A DNA stretch of 32,993 bases from Candidatus Faecivicinus avistercoris. Its GTDB lineage: Bacteria > Bacillota > Clostridia > Christensenellales > Aristaeellaceae. The stretch lies in NCBI GenBank assembly GCA_018716805.1, contig DVJL01000011.1, positions 1 to 32,993 on the forward strand. The letters run 5' to 3'. This document shows, one piece after another, positions 25,080-32,993 of the stretch (the first letter of the stretch is position 1; each line of letters starts with the position of its first letter). Made by a program: the position numbers and the translations under genes. The notes under the pieces were generated by a model. It was not told where the DNA came from and ran no database searches. It saw only the letters and a program-made list of their open reading frames with translations.

Positions 25080-25631
25080 ATGGGGCTTTTCAACGACGCT
25101 GACGAGGCGAAGCGCCGGGCAAACCTGAAGGCGATGGAGGATCGGCGGCTGTGCTTTGCCGAGCGGATGCAGGCGGAGGGATTCGCGCCGCAGAAGATGG
25201 TTCTGGCCTCGACGGAGCGCGGCGGCGTGATCGGCCTGTGCCGCGTGGATGGCCAGTCGTGCCTCGTGCTGGGGCCGGACTTCGGCGGCGAGGGCGAATT
25301 TGTGCTCGAGCGCTACGACCGGCTGCCGGTGCGGTTTGAGGAATACTTCGAGGAGTCCACCGGCATGGGCGGCTTCCTCGGCATCGGCAAGAAGGGCGCG
25401 GTCGGCTTTCTGGCGGTCGTCGATCGCGGCGGCGTGGAGCTGTCGATCCCGTTTATCGTCAACAAGAACTGTGCGCTGCTGTGCGAGGACGGCAAGAACC
25501 CGCTTCTGCGCGCGCGGCGGCGGCGCGGCGATGCGAACGTCGTCTGGGAATTTCCGCCGGTGGAAAAGAAGATGCTGGCGAAGTTCCGCGCGGCGCTGCG
25601 CGAGATTCTGGAGGAGGCGCCGCAGGGCTGA
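25080..25631 (+). CDS. Hypothetical protein
   Basis: 183-aa ORF (MGLFNDADEAKRRANLKAMEDRRLC...) behind a strong promoter and RBS. Confidence 0.75.
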   Translation: MGLFNDADEAKRRANLKAMEDRRLCFAERMQAEGFAPQKMVLASTERGGVIGLCRVDGQSCLVLGPDFGGEGEFVLERYDRLPVRFEEYFEESTGMGGFLGIGKKGAVGFLAVVDRGGVELSIPFIVNKNCALLCEDGKNPLLRARRRRGDANVVWEFPPVEKKMLAKFRAALREILEEAPQG

Positions 25632-25661
25632 ACGGCGGCGCAGGAACGAGGAGGTGCGGAC

Positions 25662-26033
25662 ATGGAAATCATCTGGCGCGACCGGAAGCGGCCGTTTCTC
25701 GGTCTGCCGTGGTCGTTTACGATCTATACGCTGACGGAGGAAAAGCTGCTGGTCAAAACCGGCATCCTTCGCCAAAAAGAGGAGGAAGTCCGGCTCTACC
25801 GGATCATGGATGTGACGCTCAAGCGCTCGCTCGGGGAACGGATCTTCGGCGTGGGCACGATCCACTGCTGCTCGGCGGACAAGTCGACCCCGGAATTTGA
25901 CATCCTGCACGTCAAGGATTCCCAGCGCGTGAAGAACCTGATCTCGGATCTGATCGAGAAACAGCGCGAGGCCAAGCGCGTCAGCGGCCGCGAGTTCATG
26001 GACGGCGACGACGAGCTGATGGACGGGGAATAA
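25662..26033 (+). CDS. Bacterial PH (bPH2-like) domain protein
   Basis: YTLTEEKLLVKTGILRQKEEEVRLYRIMDVTLKRSLGERIFGVGTIHCCSADKSTPEFDILHVKDSQRVKNLI. Confidence 0.85.
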   Translation: MEIIWRDRKRPFLGLPWSFTIYTLTEEKLLVKTGILRQKEEEVRLYRIMDVTLKRSLGERIFGVGTIHCCSADKSTPEFDILHVKDSQRVKNLISDLIEKQREAKRVSGREFMDGDDELMDGE

Positions 26034-26054
26034 CGGATCCAGCGCAAACGAAAT

Positions 26055-26094
26055 GCGGGTTTCCACGGAACGACTCCGTGGAAGCCCGCTTTTT
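26055..26094 (+). terminator. Terminator after the PH-domain gene
   Basis: GCGGGTTTCCACGGA...TCCGTGGAAGCCCGC then TTTTT. Confidence 0.88.
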
Positions 26095-26175
26095 ATGCGA
26101 TCGCCGAAATCCATGAAATCCATTTTCAGAAAAGCCCCGGCTCTTTCTCAAACTGGGTCCGGCTGAAACGGCCCC

Positions 26176-26204
26176 TTGCGATACCGTGGGGTCTGTGCTA
26201 TAAT
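26176..26204 (+). promoter_or_regulatory. Sigma-A promoter of the MFS efflux gene
   Basis: TTGCGA-17-TATAAT. Confidence 0.75.
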
Positions 26205-26235
26205 GGCCGCAGATGAACGGGAGGGAGGGATTTCC

Positions 26236-26274
26236 GTGCGGCTCTGCATCCGCGAGGCTTCGTGCAAGGTCTGA
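26236..26274 (+). CDS. Candidate 12-codon leader peptide M(V)RLCIREASCKV
   Basis: RBS GGGAGGGAGGGA six bases upstream of GTG; ORF GTG CGG CTC TGC ATC CGC GAG GCT TCG TGC AAG GTC TGA; its 3' half forms the 5' arm of a 10-bp stem. Confidence 0.45.
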   Translation: MRLCIREASCKV

Positions 26275-26369
26275 TCCCGGACGGGACGCACGAAGCCCAA
26301 TCGACCGATGAACCGTCCGGCGGACTTTGCATCCGGCATTCCATCACAATCGGAAGGAGCAAAGTCTCG

Positions 26370-27662
26370 ATGTATAAAGGACATTCCTCGCCCGGGATGC
26401 GCGATTTCACCATCCTCTGGGCGACGCAGACCCTCTCGGCGCTCGGGAGCGCCATGACCAGCTTCGCGCTGGTGCTCTGGTCGTATGGGCAGTCCGGCTC
26501 CGCCGTGGTCACGGCGCTGCTGTCGGTCAGCTCGTACGCGCCCTATGTGCTGATGAGCCTGTTTGCCGGCGCGCTGATCGACCGGCTGGACAAAAAGCGC
26601 GTCATGCTGATCTGCGACCTGTTTGCGGCGCTGACCACGCTGGCCGTGCTCGCGCTGCTGCGCGCAGGACGGCTGGAAATCGCCCATCTCTACCTTCTCA
26701 ACGCCCTGAACGGCTGGATGAACACCCTGCAGCAGCCCGCCTCCGACGTGGCGGTCAGCCTGCTCGTGCCCCGCGAGCGCTATCAGCGCGCGAGCGCCAT
26801 GCAGGCGCTGGGCAGCGCGCTTCGATCGGTGTTCGCGCCGGTACTTGCCTCGGCGCTCTACGCGCTGGCAGGGCTGGAAGCCGTGATCTTCTTCGACCTC
26901 GGCACCTGCGCCGTCGCGATCGCCGCGCTGGGCATTTTCGTGCGCATCCCGGCCGGGCCGCGCTCCGCCGGGAAGGAACCGGCCCTGCGCGCGGCGCGCG
27001 AAGGATTGCGCTTTCTCGGCGCGAACCGGGGCGTACTGCACCTGATCCTGTTTCTGTCGGCCATCAACCTGATCGCGTCGATGTACAACGCGGCACTGCC
27101 GGCGCTGGTGATCCCGGTGGGCGGCGACGCGGCGCTGGGCATGGTCAACGCCTTTTCCGGCGCGGCGATGCTGGCGGGCGGCGCATTCGCGTCGCTCCGG
27201 GGCGCGCCGAAGAGCCGCGTGCGCGTGATCCAGAATGCGCTGATGCTGGCCATGTCGACGGAGAACCTCATCCTCGCCGTGGGGCGGACGCCGCCCGTCT
27301 GGTGCCTCGGCGCGGTGCTCGGCTGGGTGAGCATCCCGGCGATGAACGCCAATCTGGACGCGATCCTGCGCCTGAACATCCCGATCGACATGCAGGCGCG
27401 GGTGTACGCCGCGCGCAACGCGCTGCAATTCTGCACCATCCCCGTGGGCTATCTGCTCGGCGGTTGGCTGGTGGACGGCGTCTGCACGCCGCTGATGGCC
27501 AGGCTGGGCGATGGAAGCCCGCTGGCGAAGCTGCTGGGCGCGCACGCGGGCAATGGCGCGGCGCTTTTGTTCCTCGGCCTCGCGCTGGCCGGCACGCTGG
27601 TCTGCCTGATCTTCCGGAGAGACCGCCACATCTGGAATCTGGAGAAGAATCGGGAAATATAA
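26370..27662 (+). CDS. MFS transporter, MefA/macrolide-efflux-like
   Basis: MRDFTILWATQTLSALGSAMTSFALVLWSYGQSGSAVVTALLSVSSYAPYVLMSLFAGALIDRLDKKRVML; RBS GGAAGGAGC before ATG at 26370. Confidence 0.85.
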   Translation: MYKGHSSPGMRDFTILWATQTLSALGSAMTSFALVLWSYGQSGSAVVTALLSVSSYAPYVLMSLFAGALIDRLDKKRVMLICDLFAALTTLAVLALLRAGRLEIAHLYLLNALNGWMNTLQQPASDVAVSLLVPRERYQRASAMQALGSALRSVFAPVLASALYALAGLEAVIFFDLGTCAVAIAALGIFVRIPAGPRSAGKEPALRAAREGLRFLGANRGVLHLILFLSAINLIASMYNAALPALVIPVGGDAALGMVNAFSGAAMLAGGAFASLRGAPKSRVRVIQNALMLAMSTENLILAVGRTPPVWCLGAVLGWVSIPAMNANLDAILRLNIPIDMQARVYAARNALQFCTIPVGYLLGGWLVDGVCTPLMARLGDGSPLAKLLGAHAGNGAALLFLGLALAGTLVCLIFRRDRHIWNLEKNREI

Positions 27663-27668
27663 AAACTA

Positions 27669-27700
27669 GGGGCGATTCCCTTGCGGGAACCGCCCCTCAG
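27669..27700. repeat. Direct-repeat hairpin, left copy (32 bp)
   Basis: GGGGCGATTCCCTTGCGGGAACCGCCCCTCAG, identical to 27898-27929. Confidence 0.95.
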
Positions 27701-27896
27701 GATGTTGACAAAGTCAACATCCTGCCAGAGCGATGAAAAAACCGCAAGACAAGGAAGCAAGCTGGCAGACAAGGGAGCTTACATGGGCGTAAGTGACCGC
27801 AGTCTGCAAGCGCCGCTGACGCTGGAAGCAAAAATTGCCTCTGACTTCTCTCTTGTCAGGGCAATTTTGCGTTTGCGGGCTTTGTCAGCGCGCTGA
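27698..27896. repeat. Structured repeat element, copy 1
   Basis: CAGGATGTTGACAAAGTCAACATCCTGCCAGAGCGATGA...TTTGTCAGCGCGCTGA; matches copy 2 over its full length. Confidence 0.9.
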
Positions 27897-27897
27897 G

Positions 27898-27929
27898 GGG
27901 GCGATTCCCTTGCGGGAACCGCCCCTCAG
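27898..27929. repeat. Direct-repeat hairpin, right copy (32 bp)
   Basis: Identical to 27669-27700. Confidence 0.95.
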
Positions 27930-27953
27930 CTTCAAAGGGAATGCGGCCGGCGT

Positions 27954-28967
27954 TTATTCCACCAGCCCCGCGACGTTCTCCGCGCGGTAACCGAGCTCTT
28001 CGCGCAGCGCGGCCTGATCCGGCGTGCCGGACAGCAGCACCTTGCCCTCGCCCTCGAGCGCGACGCCCTCCATCTGCGCGGGCACGAGCACGCTGTCGAA
28101 CGGGTTCAGCTCGAGGCTGTCGTCCGCCCAGCGCAATGTGACCGGCGACATCGGCGTCAGGAAGCACATCCGGCCGGAACTGAGCGGCATGCGGCCGGAC
28201 AGGTTCAGGCGGCACAGCTCAAAGTGTTTCTCCGAGATGTAATACGTCCGGCTGCCGCCCTTGCAGAGCACGGTCGTGCCCTCGATCTTGGGCAGACGGC
28301 GATCCGGGACGCTGACGTCCAGCGCCTTTTCGGTGTGCAGCTCGCGCGGCCGGCCGTCCTTGCCGACGCGGCCCCAGTCCCAGAAGCGGTAGGTCGCGTC
28401 GCTCGACTGCTGGATCTCGTAGACCTGAATCCCCGCGCCGAGCGCGTGCACGGTGCCGTTGGGGATGTAATAGACGTCGCCGGGGCGCACGGTCTCCCAG
28501 TGCAGCGCACCCTCGAGCCGGCCTGCCTCAACCTCGGCGCGCAGGTCGCCGCCGTTCAAGTCGAGTCCATAGGCGATCTTCGCGCCCGGCTCGGCGTTGA
28601 GCACGACCCACGCCTCGCTCTTGCCGAGCTTTCCCTCGTGGGCCATTCCATATTCGTCGCCGGGGTGCACCTGAACCGAAAGCGTCTGCTTTGCGTCGAG
28701 CAGCTTCAGAAGCAGCGGGAATTCGCCCTGCATCGGGCCGGTCAGCGCCTCGCCCCACAGCTCGATCATGCGGGAAAGCGTCTTGCCGGCGTGGACGCCG
28801 TTGCGAACCATGCTCTCGCGGCCGGGCAGCGCCGAGACCTCGAGGCTCTCGCCGGTGCAGTCGTCGGGCGCATCCTTCATAAAGACGTCGCGCAGCATCG
28901 AGCCGCCCCAGGGGGTCTCCTCGCCATGGCGGAAATAGGGCGCCATCAACAGCGGATAGATGTTCAT
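27954..28967 (-). CDS. manA: Mannose-6-phosphate isomerase, class I
   Basis: MNIYPLLMAPYFRHGEETPWGG...FPLLLKLLDAKQTLSVQVHPGDEYG...KSEAWVVL...GDVYYIPNGTVHALGAGIQVYEIQQSSDATYRFWDWGR. Confidence 0.95.
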   Translation of the reverse strand: MNIYPLLMAPYFRHGEETPWGGSMLRDVFMKDAPDDCTGESLEVSALPGRESMVRNGVHAGKTLSRMIELWGEALTGPMQGEFPLLLKLLDAKQTLSVQVHPGDEYGMAHEGKLGKSEAWVVLNAEPGAKIAYGLDLNGGDLRAEVEAGRLEGALHWETVRPGDVYYIPNGTVHALGAGIQVYEIQQSSDATYRFWDWGRVGKDGRPRELHTEKALDVSVPDRRLPKIEGTTVLCKGGSRTYYISEKHFELCRLNLSGRMPLSSGRMCFLTPMSPVTLRWADDSLELNPFDSVLVPAQMEGVALEGEGKVLLSGTPDQAALREELGYRAENVAGLVE

Positions 28968-29079
28968 TCCACATGCCTCCTGCTTGCAAATTGCACGGTC
29001 GTAGGGTATACTGGATGTGATTCACTGTCTATAATTTACCATTGACGGGCGAAGCTGTCAAGCCCGGGAGGGAAAAACG

Positions 29080-31389
29080 TTGGCAAAAGTGCACCCGATC
29101 AACGTCCGCGCGCTGGCGGAATTCGCGCTTCAGCGCGGCGATCTGTCGATGGCGGCGGCCGACCGCATGAACGAAGGCGCGCAAATCCACCGCAGGTTGC
29201 AGTCGGCGCTCGGCGAGGGCTGGATTGCGGAGGAATACGTCTCTCGCGAGGTGCCGGTCGGCAAAGTCGCGCTGCGCGTGCAGGGGCGCGCCGACGCCGT
29301 GCGCCGCGCAGACGGCCGCGTGGAGGTGCTGGAGATCAAGTCGACCGCGCGCGATCCGCGGCTGATCGGCCCGGACGACTGGCCGGCGCACTTCGCGCAG
29401 GGGCAGATCTACGCCTATCTGATCTGCGAAAACGAGGGCCTGCCCGGCGCGGAAGTCACGCTGTGCTACGTCGGCACCGCCGGCGGCGAAGTCCGCTACC
29501 GCCGCGAGAGCACGCGCGCCGAGCTGGAAGAGGTCTTTCTGCGCTGCGCCGTGCCCTATGCGGAGTGGATGGCCGCGCTGGACGAATGGCGCGAGCAATC
29601 GGCTCCGACGCTGGAGAGCCTGAAGTTTCCGTTTAAGCGCTATCGCGACGGGCAGCGCGCGATGGCCGCGCAGGTCTACCGCGCGATGCGCGACGGCGGG
29701 CGCGCGCTGATCGAGGCGCCGACCGGCATCGGCAAGACGGCGGCGGCGCTGTTCGGCGCGCTGAAGGCGCTCGGGCGCGGCTGCGTCACGGCGATCTTCT
29801 ATCTGACCGCGCGCACCACCGGCCGGCGCGCCGCCGAACAGGCGCTGGACCGGATGCGCACGCAGGGGCTGAAGCTGCGCTCGATTGCGATCACGGCCAA
29901 GGACAAGTGCTGTCCGATGCCACGCCGGGAGTGCTTCGGCTGTCCGCTGGCGGCGGACTACTACGAGCGCCGGCGTCCCGCGCTGCGCGAGGCGCTCGCC
30001 ATCGAGGCCGCGACCGCCGAGGCCGTCCGCGCGCTGGCGGAGGAATACGAGCTCTGCCCCTACGAGCTGTCGCTGGACATGTCTGAACAGGCCGACGTCG
30101 TCATCTGCGATTACAACTACGCCTTCGACCCGCGCGTGCGGCTTCGCCGCTACTTCGACCAGAAGTCCAAGGCCGGCCTGCTGATCGACGAGGCACACAA
30201 CCTGCCCGACCGCGCGAGGGAGATGTTTTCGGCGGAGCTTTCGGGAAAGAAGGTCGCCACGGCGCGGCGCGAGGTCGGCCGCTACGAGGGGCGGCAGAGC
30301 CCGACGTGGCAGGCGCTGACCGATCTGCTCGCCGCGCTGACGCAACCGGAGGTTGAGCCGGAGGCGTCCGAGGCGCCGCCGGAGGCGATCGTCCGCGCGG
30401 CGCAGCTGTTCGCCGACCGCGCCGGACAGCTGCAATCGCCGGAGCCGCAGGTCAACGAGCTGATGCTGGACGCCATGTGGTTTGTCCGAACGGCCGGGCG
30501 GTTCGACCCGCAGCGCGACCGCGCGCTGATCCTGCCCGAGGGCAAGCGAATCGCGGCGAGGCTGTGGTGCTTTGATCCCTCAGAGCACTTGAAGAAGGCG
30601 CTCAGGCGCGTGGGCGGCGCGGCGCTGTTCTCGGCGACGCTCGCGCCGATGGACCACTATGCGCGGCAGCTCGGCCTTGACCGCGACGACGCGACGCTCC
30701 GGCTCCCCTCGCCGTTCCCGCCGGAGAACCAGCTGACCGTGCGGCTGCCGGTGTCGGTGCGCTTTTCCGACCGCGAGCGCACGCTGGAGGCCGTCGTGCG
30801 CATCATCCGCGCCATGGCGCGCGCCCACGCGGGGAACTATCTGGCCTGCTTTCCGTCGTTCGCCTATCTGGACATGGCGTTCGAGCGCTACCGGCTGCTG
30901 TTTCCGGACGACGTGGCCGTGCGCCAGACGCCGCGGATGGACGAGGCCGCGCGGGCCGCGTTCATCGCGCAGTTCGACGCGCACCCGGCGCGCGGCATAG
31001 TGGCGTTCGTGGTGCTCGGCGGCGTGTTCGCCGAGGGCGTCGACCTGCCGGACGACCGGCTGTCCGGCGCGGCGATCGTCTCCACCGGAATTCCCCAAAT
31101 CGGCTTTGAGCGAAACTTGATGGCCGAGCTGTTCGACGACGGCTTTGGCGCGGGCGGCGACGTCGCCTACACCTACCCCGGCATCCGCCGCGTGCTGCAG
31201 GCGGCCGGCCGCGTGATCCGCACCGAGACCGACCGCGGCGTGGTGCTGCTGATCGACATGCGCTACGGCGATCCGCACATCCGCCAGTTGCTGCCGGAGC
31301 ATTGGCAACTGGAGCGTGCAAAGCGGCTGGACGCACTCGAAGCGCGGTTGAAAGATTTCTGGTCGGTTGAAAAAACAATGGAAATATAA
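29080..31389 (+). CDS. ATP-dependent DNA helicase, DinG/Rad3 (XPD-like Fe-S) family with N-terminal PD-(D/E)XK nuclease-like domain
   Basis: VEVLEIKSTAR (PD-(D/E)XK motif); Walker A EAPTGIGKTAAALFGAL; cysteines KDKCCPMPRRECFGCPLA; DEAH LLIDEAHNLPDRAREMFSAEL; C-terminal QAAGRVIRTETDRGVVLLID. TTG start. Confidence 0.9.
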   Translation: MAKVHPINVRALAEFALQRGDLSMAAADRMNEGAQIHRRLQSALGEGWIAEEYVSREVPVGKVALRVQGRADAVRRADGRVEVLEIKSTARDPRLIGPDDWPAHFAQGQIYAYLICENEGLPGAEVTLCYVGTAGGEVRYRRESTRAELEEVFLRCAVPYAEWMAALDEWREQSAPTLESLKFPFKRYRDGQRAMAAQVYRAMRDGGRALIEAPTGIGKTAAALFGALKALGRGCVTAIFYLTARTTGRRAAEQALDRMRTQGLKLRSIAITAKDKCCPMPRRECFGCPLAADYYERRRPALREALAIEAATAEAVRALAEEYELCPYELSLDMSEQADVVICDYNYAFDPRVRLRRYFDQKSKAGLLIDEAHNLPDRAREMFSAELSGKKVATARREVGRYEGRQSPTWQALTDLLAALTQPEVEPEASEAPPEAIVRAAQLFADRAGQLQSPEPQVNELMLDAMWFVRTAGRFDPQRDRALILPEGKRIAARLWCFDPSEHLKKALRRVGGAALFSATLAPMDHYARQLGLDRDDATLRLPSPFPPENQLTVRLPVSVRFSDRERTLEAVVRIIRAMARAHAGNYLACFPSFAYLDMAFERYRLLFPDDVAVRQTPRMDEAARAAFIAQFDAHPARGIVAFVVLGGVFAEGVDLPDDRLSGAAIVSTGIPQIGFERNLMAELFDDGFGAGGDVAYTYPGIRRVLQAAGRVIRTETDRGVVLLIDMRYGDPHIRQLLPEHWQLERAKRLDALEARLKDFWSVEKTMEI

Positions 31390-31442
31390 CATATCTATGC
31401 TATAATACACAATGATATTTTGGGCTCGGCGAGGTGAGGGAG

Positions 31443-32402
31443 ATGGCGGCAAAGAACAAGGCGGTCAGGCGTCGGAAGGGGCGCATATTCATTCCCTATG
31501 AAAATAAAAAGGGGCCTTCGTGGATCTCCATCGCCGTATTCATCGTCATCCCGCCGCTGTGGCCGATCGGCGCGCTGCTGTTTCTGAAAAAGGGCCTGGT
31601 GCTCTGGCGCAACAAGAAGGCCGGCGACTACCGCGCCTATGCCGCTGTAATCGGCGACCGGGCGGAGATCGACATCACCGAGCTCTCGGCCAAGCTGGGC
31701 AAGCCGATGTCGCTCATCGTCGGCGACCTGCAGGCCATGATCGCCAAGGGCTATCTCGGCGACAACGCCTACATCGACCGCAGCCGCAGTATGCTCGTGC
31801 TCGACGCGGTGGCGACCGAGTTCGTGGAGGCCGAACCGGAGCCGATCGTGGCCGAGCCGGTCGAGGAGCCGGTTCGCCCGAAGCCGGAGCCAAAGCCCGA
31901 ACCGAAGCCCCAGCCGAAGCCTGAGCCGCCCAAGGCCGAGCCGGAACCGCAGCCGCTGTGGACGGACAGCGAGTTCGAGCTGAACCTGCGCGAGATCCGC
32001 CGCCTGAACGACGACATCGACGACGCGGGCGTGTCCGCGCGCATCGACCGCATCGGCGAGCTGACCGCCGGCATCTTCCGCGTATTGCGCGAAGACCCCG
32101 ACCGCGCCGATGAGGTCAAGAAATTCATGAACTACTACCTTCCGACCACCATCAAGCTGCTCAGGAGCTACGCGCTGATGGAGGAGCAGAGCTATCAGGG
32201 CGAAAACATCGTCGCCGCGCGGCGGAAGATCGAGCAGATCCTCGATTCGCTGGTCACGGCGTTCGAGCAGCAGCAGGACCGGCTGTTCCGCACGACGGCG
32301 CTCGACGTCGACGCCGACATCGAAGTGCTCGAGACCATGATGGCCAAGGACGGCCTGCTGGCGCAGAAGGGGTTGGATCTGCGCGCAACATCGGGGAAAT
32401 AA
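31443..32402 (+). CDS. XpaC-like (5-bromo-4-chloroindolyl phosphate hydrolysis family) protein
   Basis: N-terminal TM, PKPEPKPEPKPQPKPEP linker, C-terminal helical IDRIGELTAGIFRVLREDPDRADEVKKFMNYYLPTTIKLLRSYALMEEQ, typical of XpaC. Confidence 0.85.
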   Translation: MAAKNKAVRRRKGRIFIPYENKKGPSWISIAVFIVIPPLWPIGALLFLKKGLVLWRNKKAGDYRAYAAVIGDRAEIDITELSAKLGKPMSLIVGDLQAMIAKGYLGDNAYIDRSRSMLVLDAVATEFVEAEPEPIVAEPVEEPVRPKPEPKPEPKPQPKPEPPKAEPEPQPLWTDSEFELNLREIRRLNDDIDDAGVSARIDRIGELTAGIFRVLREDPDRADEVKKFMNYYLPTTIKLLRSYALMEEQSYQGENIVAARRKIEQILDSLVTAFEQQQDRLFRTTALDVDADIEVLETMMAKDGLLAQKGLDLRATSGK

Positions 32403-32434
32403 TCGAAAAAATTCGGAGCATGGATTTGACTGAA

Positions 32435-32468
32435 GCCGGCGGCGCAATTCTTCGGATTGCCCGCCGGC
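32435..32468 (+). terminator. Hairpin downstream of the XpaC-like gene
   Basis: GCCGGCGG(cg)CAAT-TCTTCGG-ATTG(c)CCGCCGGC; short T-run only. Confidence 0.5.
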
Positions 32469-32714
32469 AGTTTCATCCGGGCCGATCCCACGGCATTCTG
32501 CCGGCTCTGCGCCTTCTATCCCGCAGCCCATCCCGGGACTCCCCTGAACCGGCTTCCCGCGCGCGTTGCCCGTTTATCCGCCCGGCCAACGAACCCACAA
32601 AGAGAAAGTGAGCCAGCGCAGCTTCTCCCTCCGCCGCAGTCATCGCGCAGCGCTCGCCGTTCATATGCGGGGAGGAAAACGCATGGAATTCTCGCCATTT
32701 GCAGCCATATGAAA

Positions 32715-32959
32715 ACAGCATTGTTGATACTATGCTCAGGATGTTGACAAAGTCAACATCCTGCCAGAGCGATGAGAAAGTCTGCAAGACAAGGAAGTAA
32801 ACTTGCAGGCAAGGGAATTTACTTGAACGTAAGTGACCGCAGCCTGCAAGTGCGGACGACACTGGAAGCAAGAATTGCCTCTGACTTCTCTCTTGATCAG
32901 GGCAATTTTTGTGTTTGCAGGCTTTGTCAGCGCTCTGACAGCATTATTGATACAATGCT
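32715..32959. repeat. Structured repeat element, copy 2 (core 32737-32938) with flanking duplicated hairpin
   Basis: CAGGATGTTGACAAAGTCAACATCCTGCCAGAGCGATGA...TTTGTCAGCGCTCTGA flanked by ACAGCATTGTTGATACTATGCT (32715) and ACAGCATTATTGATACAATGCT (32938). Confidence 0.88.
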
Positions 32960-32993
32960 GTCAATGCGTTTCCCCCATATTCTCTCAGTTCCC

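Noticed and set aside
24834-26123. 429-aa minus ORF antisense to the 25080 and PH-domain genes
   Set aside because: Plus-strand genes have promoters, RBSs, a terminator and a recognisable domain; only its last 30 codons fall in a leader and are discussed as speculative.
32473-32871. 132-aa minus ORF (and 27449-27772 minus ORF) over the structured repeats
   Set aside because: Both include the same SSLWQDVDFVNIL peptide from the repeat; substitutions between copies favour base pairing rather than codons, so probably not protein-coding.
27698-32938. The two structured repeats as ends of a composite transposon enclosing manA-helicase-xpaC
   Set aside because: They are in direct orientation, each has its own distinct flanking duplication, and no transposase lies between them.

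Overview
High-GC, Firmicutes-like chromosomal window with dense coding on both strands. From left to right: the 3' end of a vanG-type set (D-Ala-D-X ligase fragment, VanXY-like D,D-peptidase, VanT-like acyltransferase/racemase); an SH3b-repeat secreted protein; orphan EutH; a DUF3784-like gene; a UhpC/GlpT-like MFS transporter; yerC-pcrA; an ECF sigma/DUF4179 anti-sigma pair; a dppBCDF-A-type ABC importer divergent from a TetR regulator and next to a bicupin gene; a four- to five-repeat degenerate type I-C-like CRISPR relic running into the 3' end of a LysR gene; a cluster of about nine hairpins; a TPP-riboswitch/thiT unit; tandem paralogous membrane proteins; a PH-domain gene; an MFS efflux gene with a candidate leader peptide; manA; a PD-(D/E)XK+Rad3-type helicase; and an XpaC-like gene. 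The most unusual signals are non-coding. (1) A ~200 bp structured repeat occurs twice (27698-27896, 32737-32938), with compensatory base changes between copies. (2) At three loci (21.9-22.3 kb, 27.67-27.93 kb, 32.7-32.96 kb) a palindromic element sits between direct duplicates of a locus-specific terminator-like hairpin, with the same polarity each time. (3) Three copies of a 16 bp palindrome, ATCGAAC(AT/GC)GTTCAAT, sit in the dpp/TetR/cupin promoters and define a candidate TetR regulon. (4) The LysR stop codon and last nine sense codons lie inside a degenerate CRISPR repeat. (5) Four 39-bp tandem repeats lie within an ~85-aa insertion in the VanT racemase domain. All calls are from reading the sequence; no database search was run.
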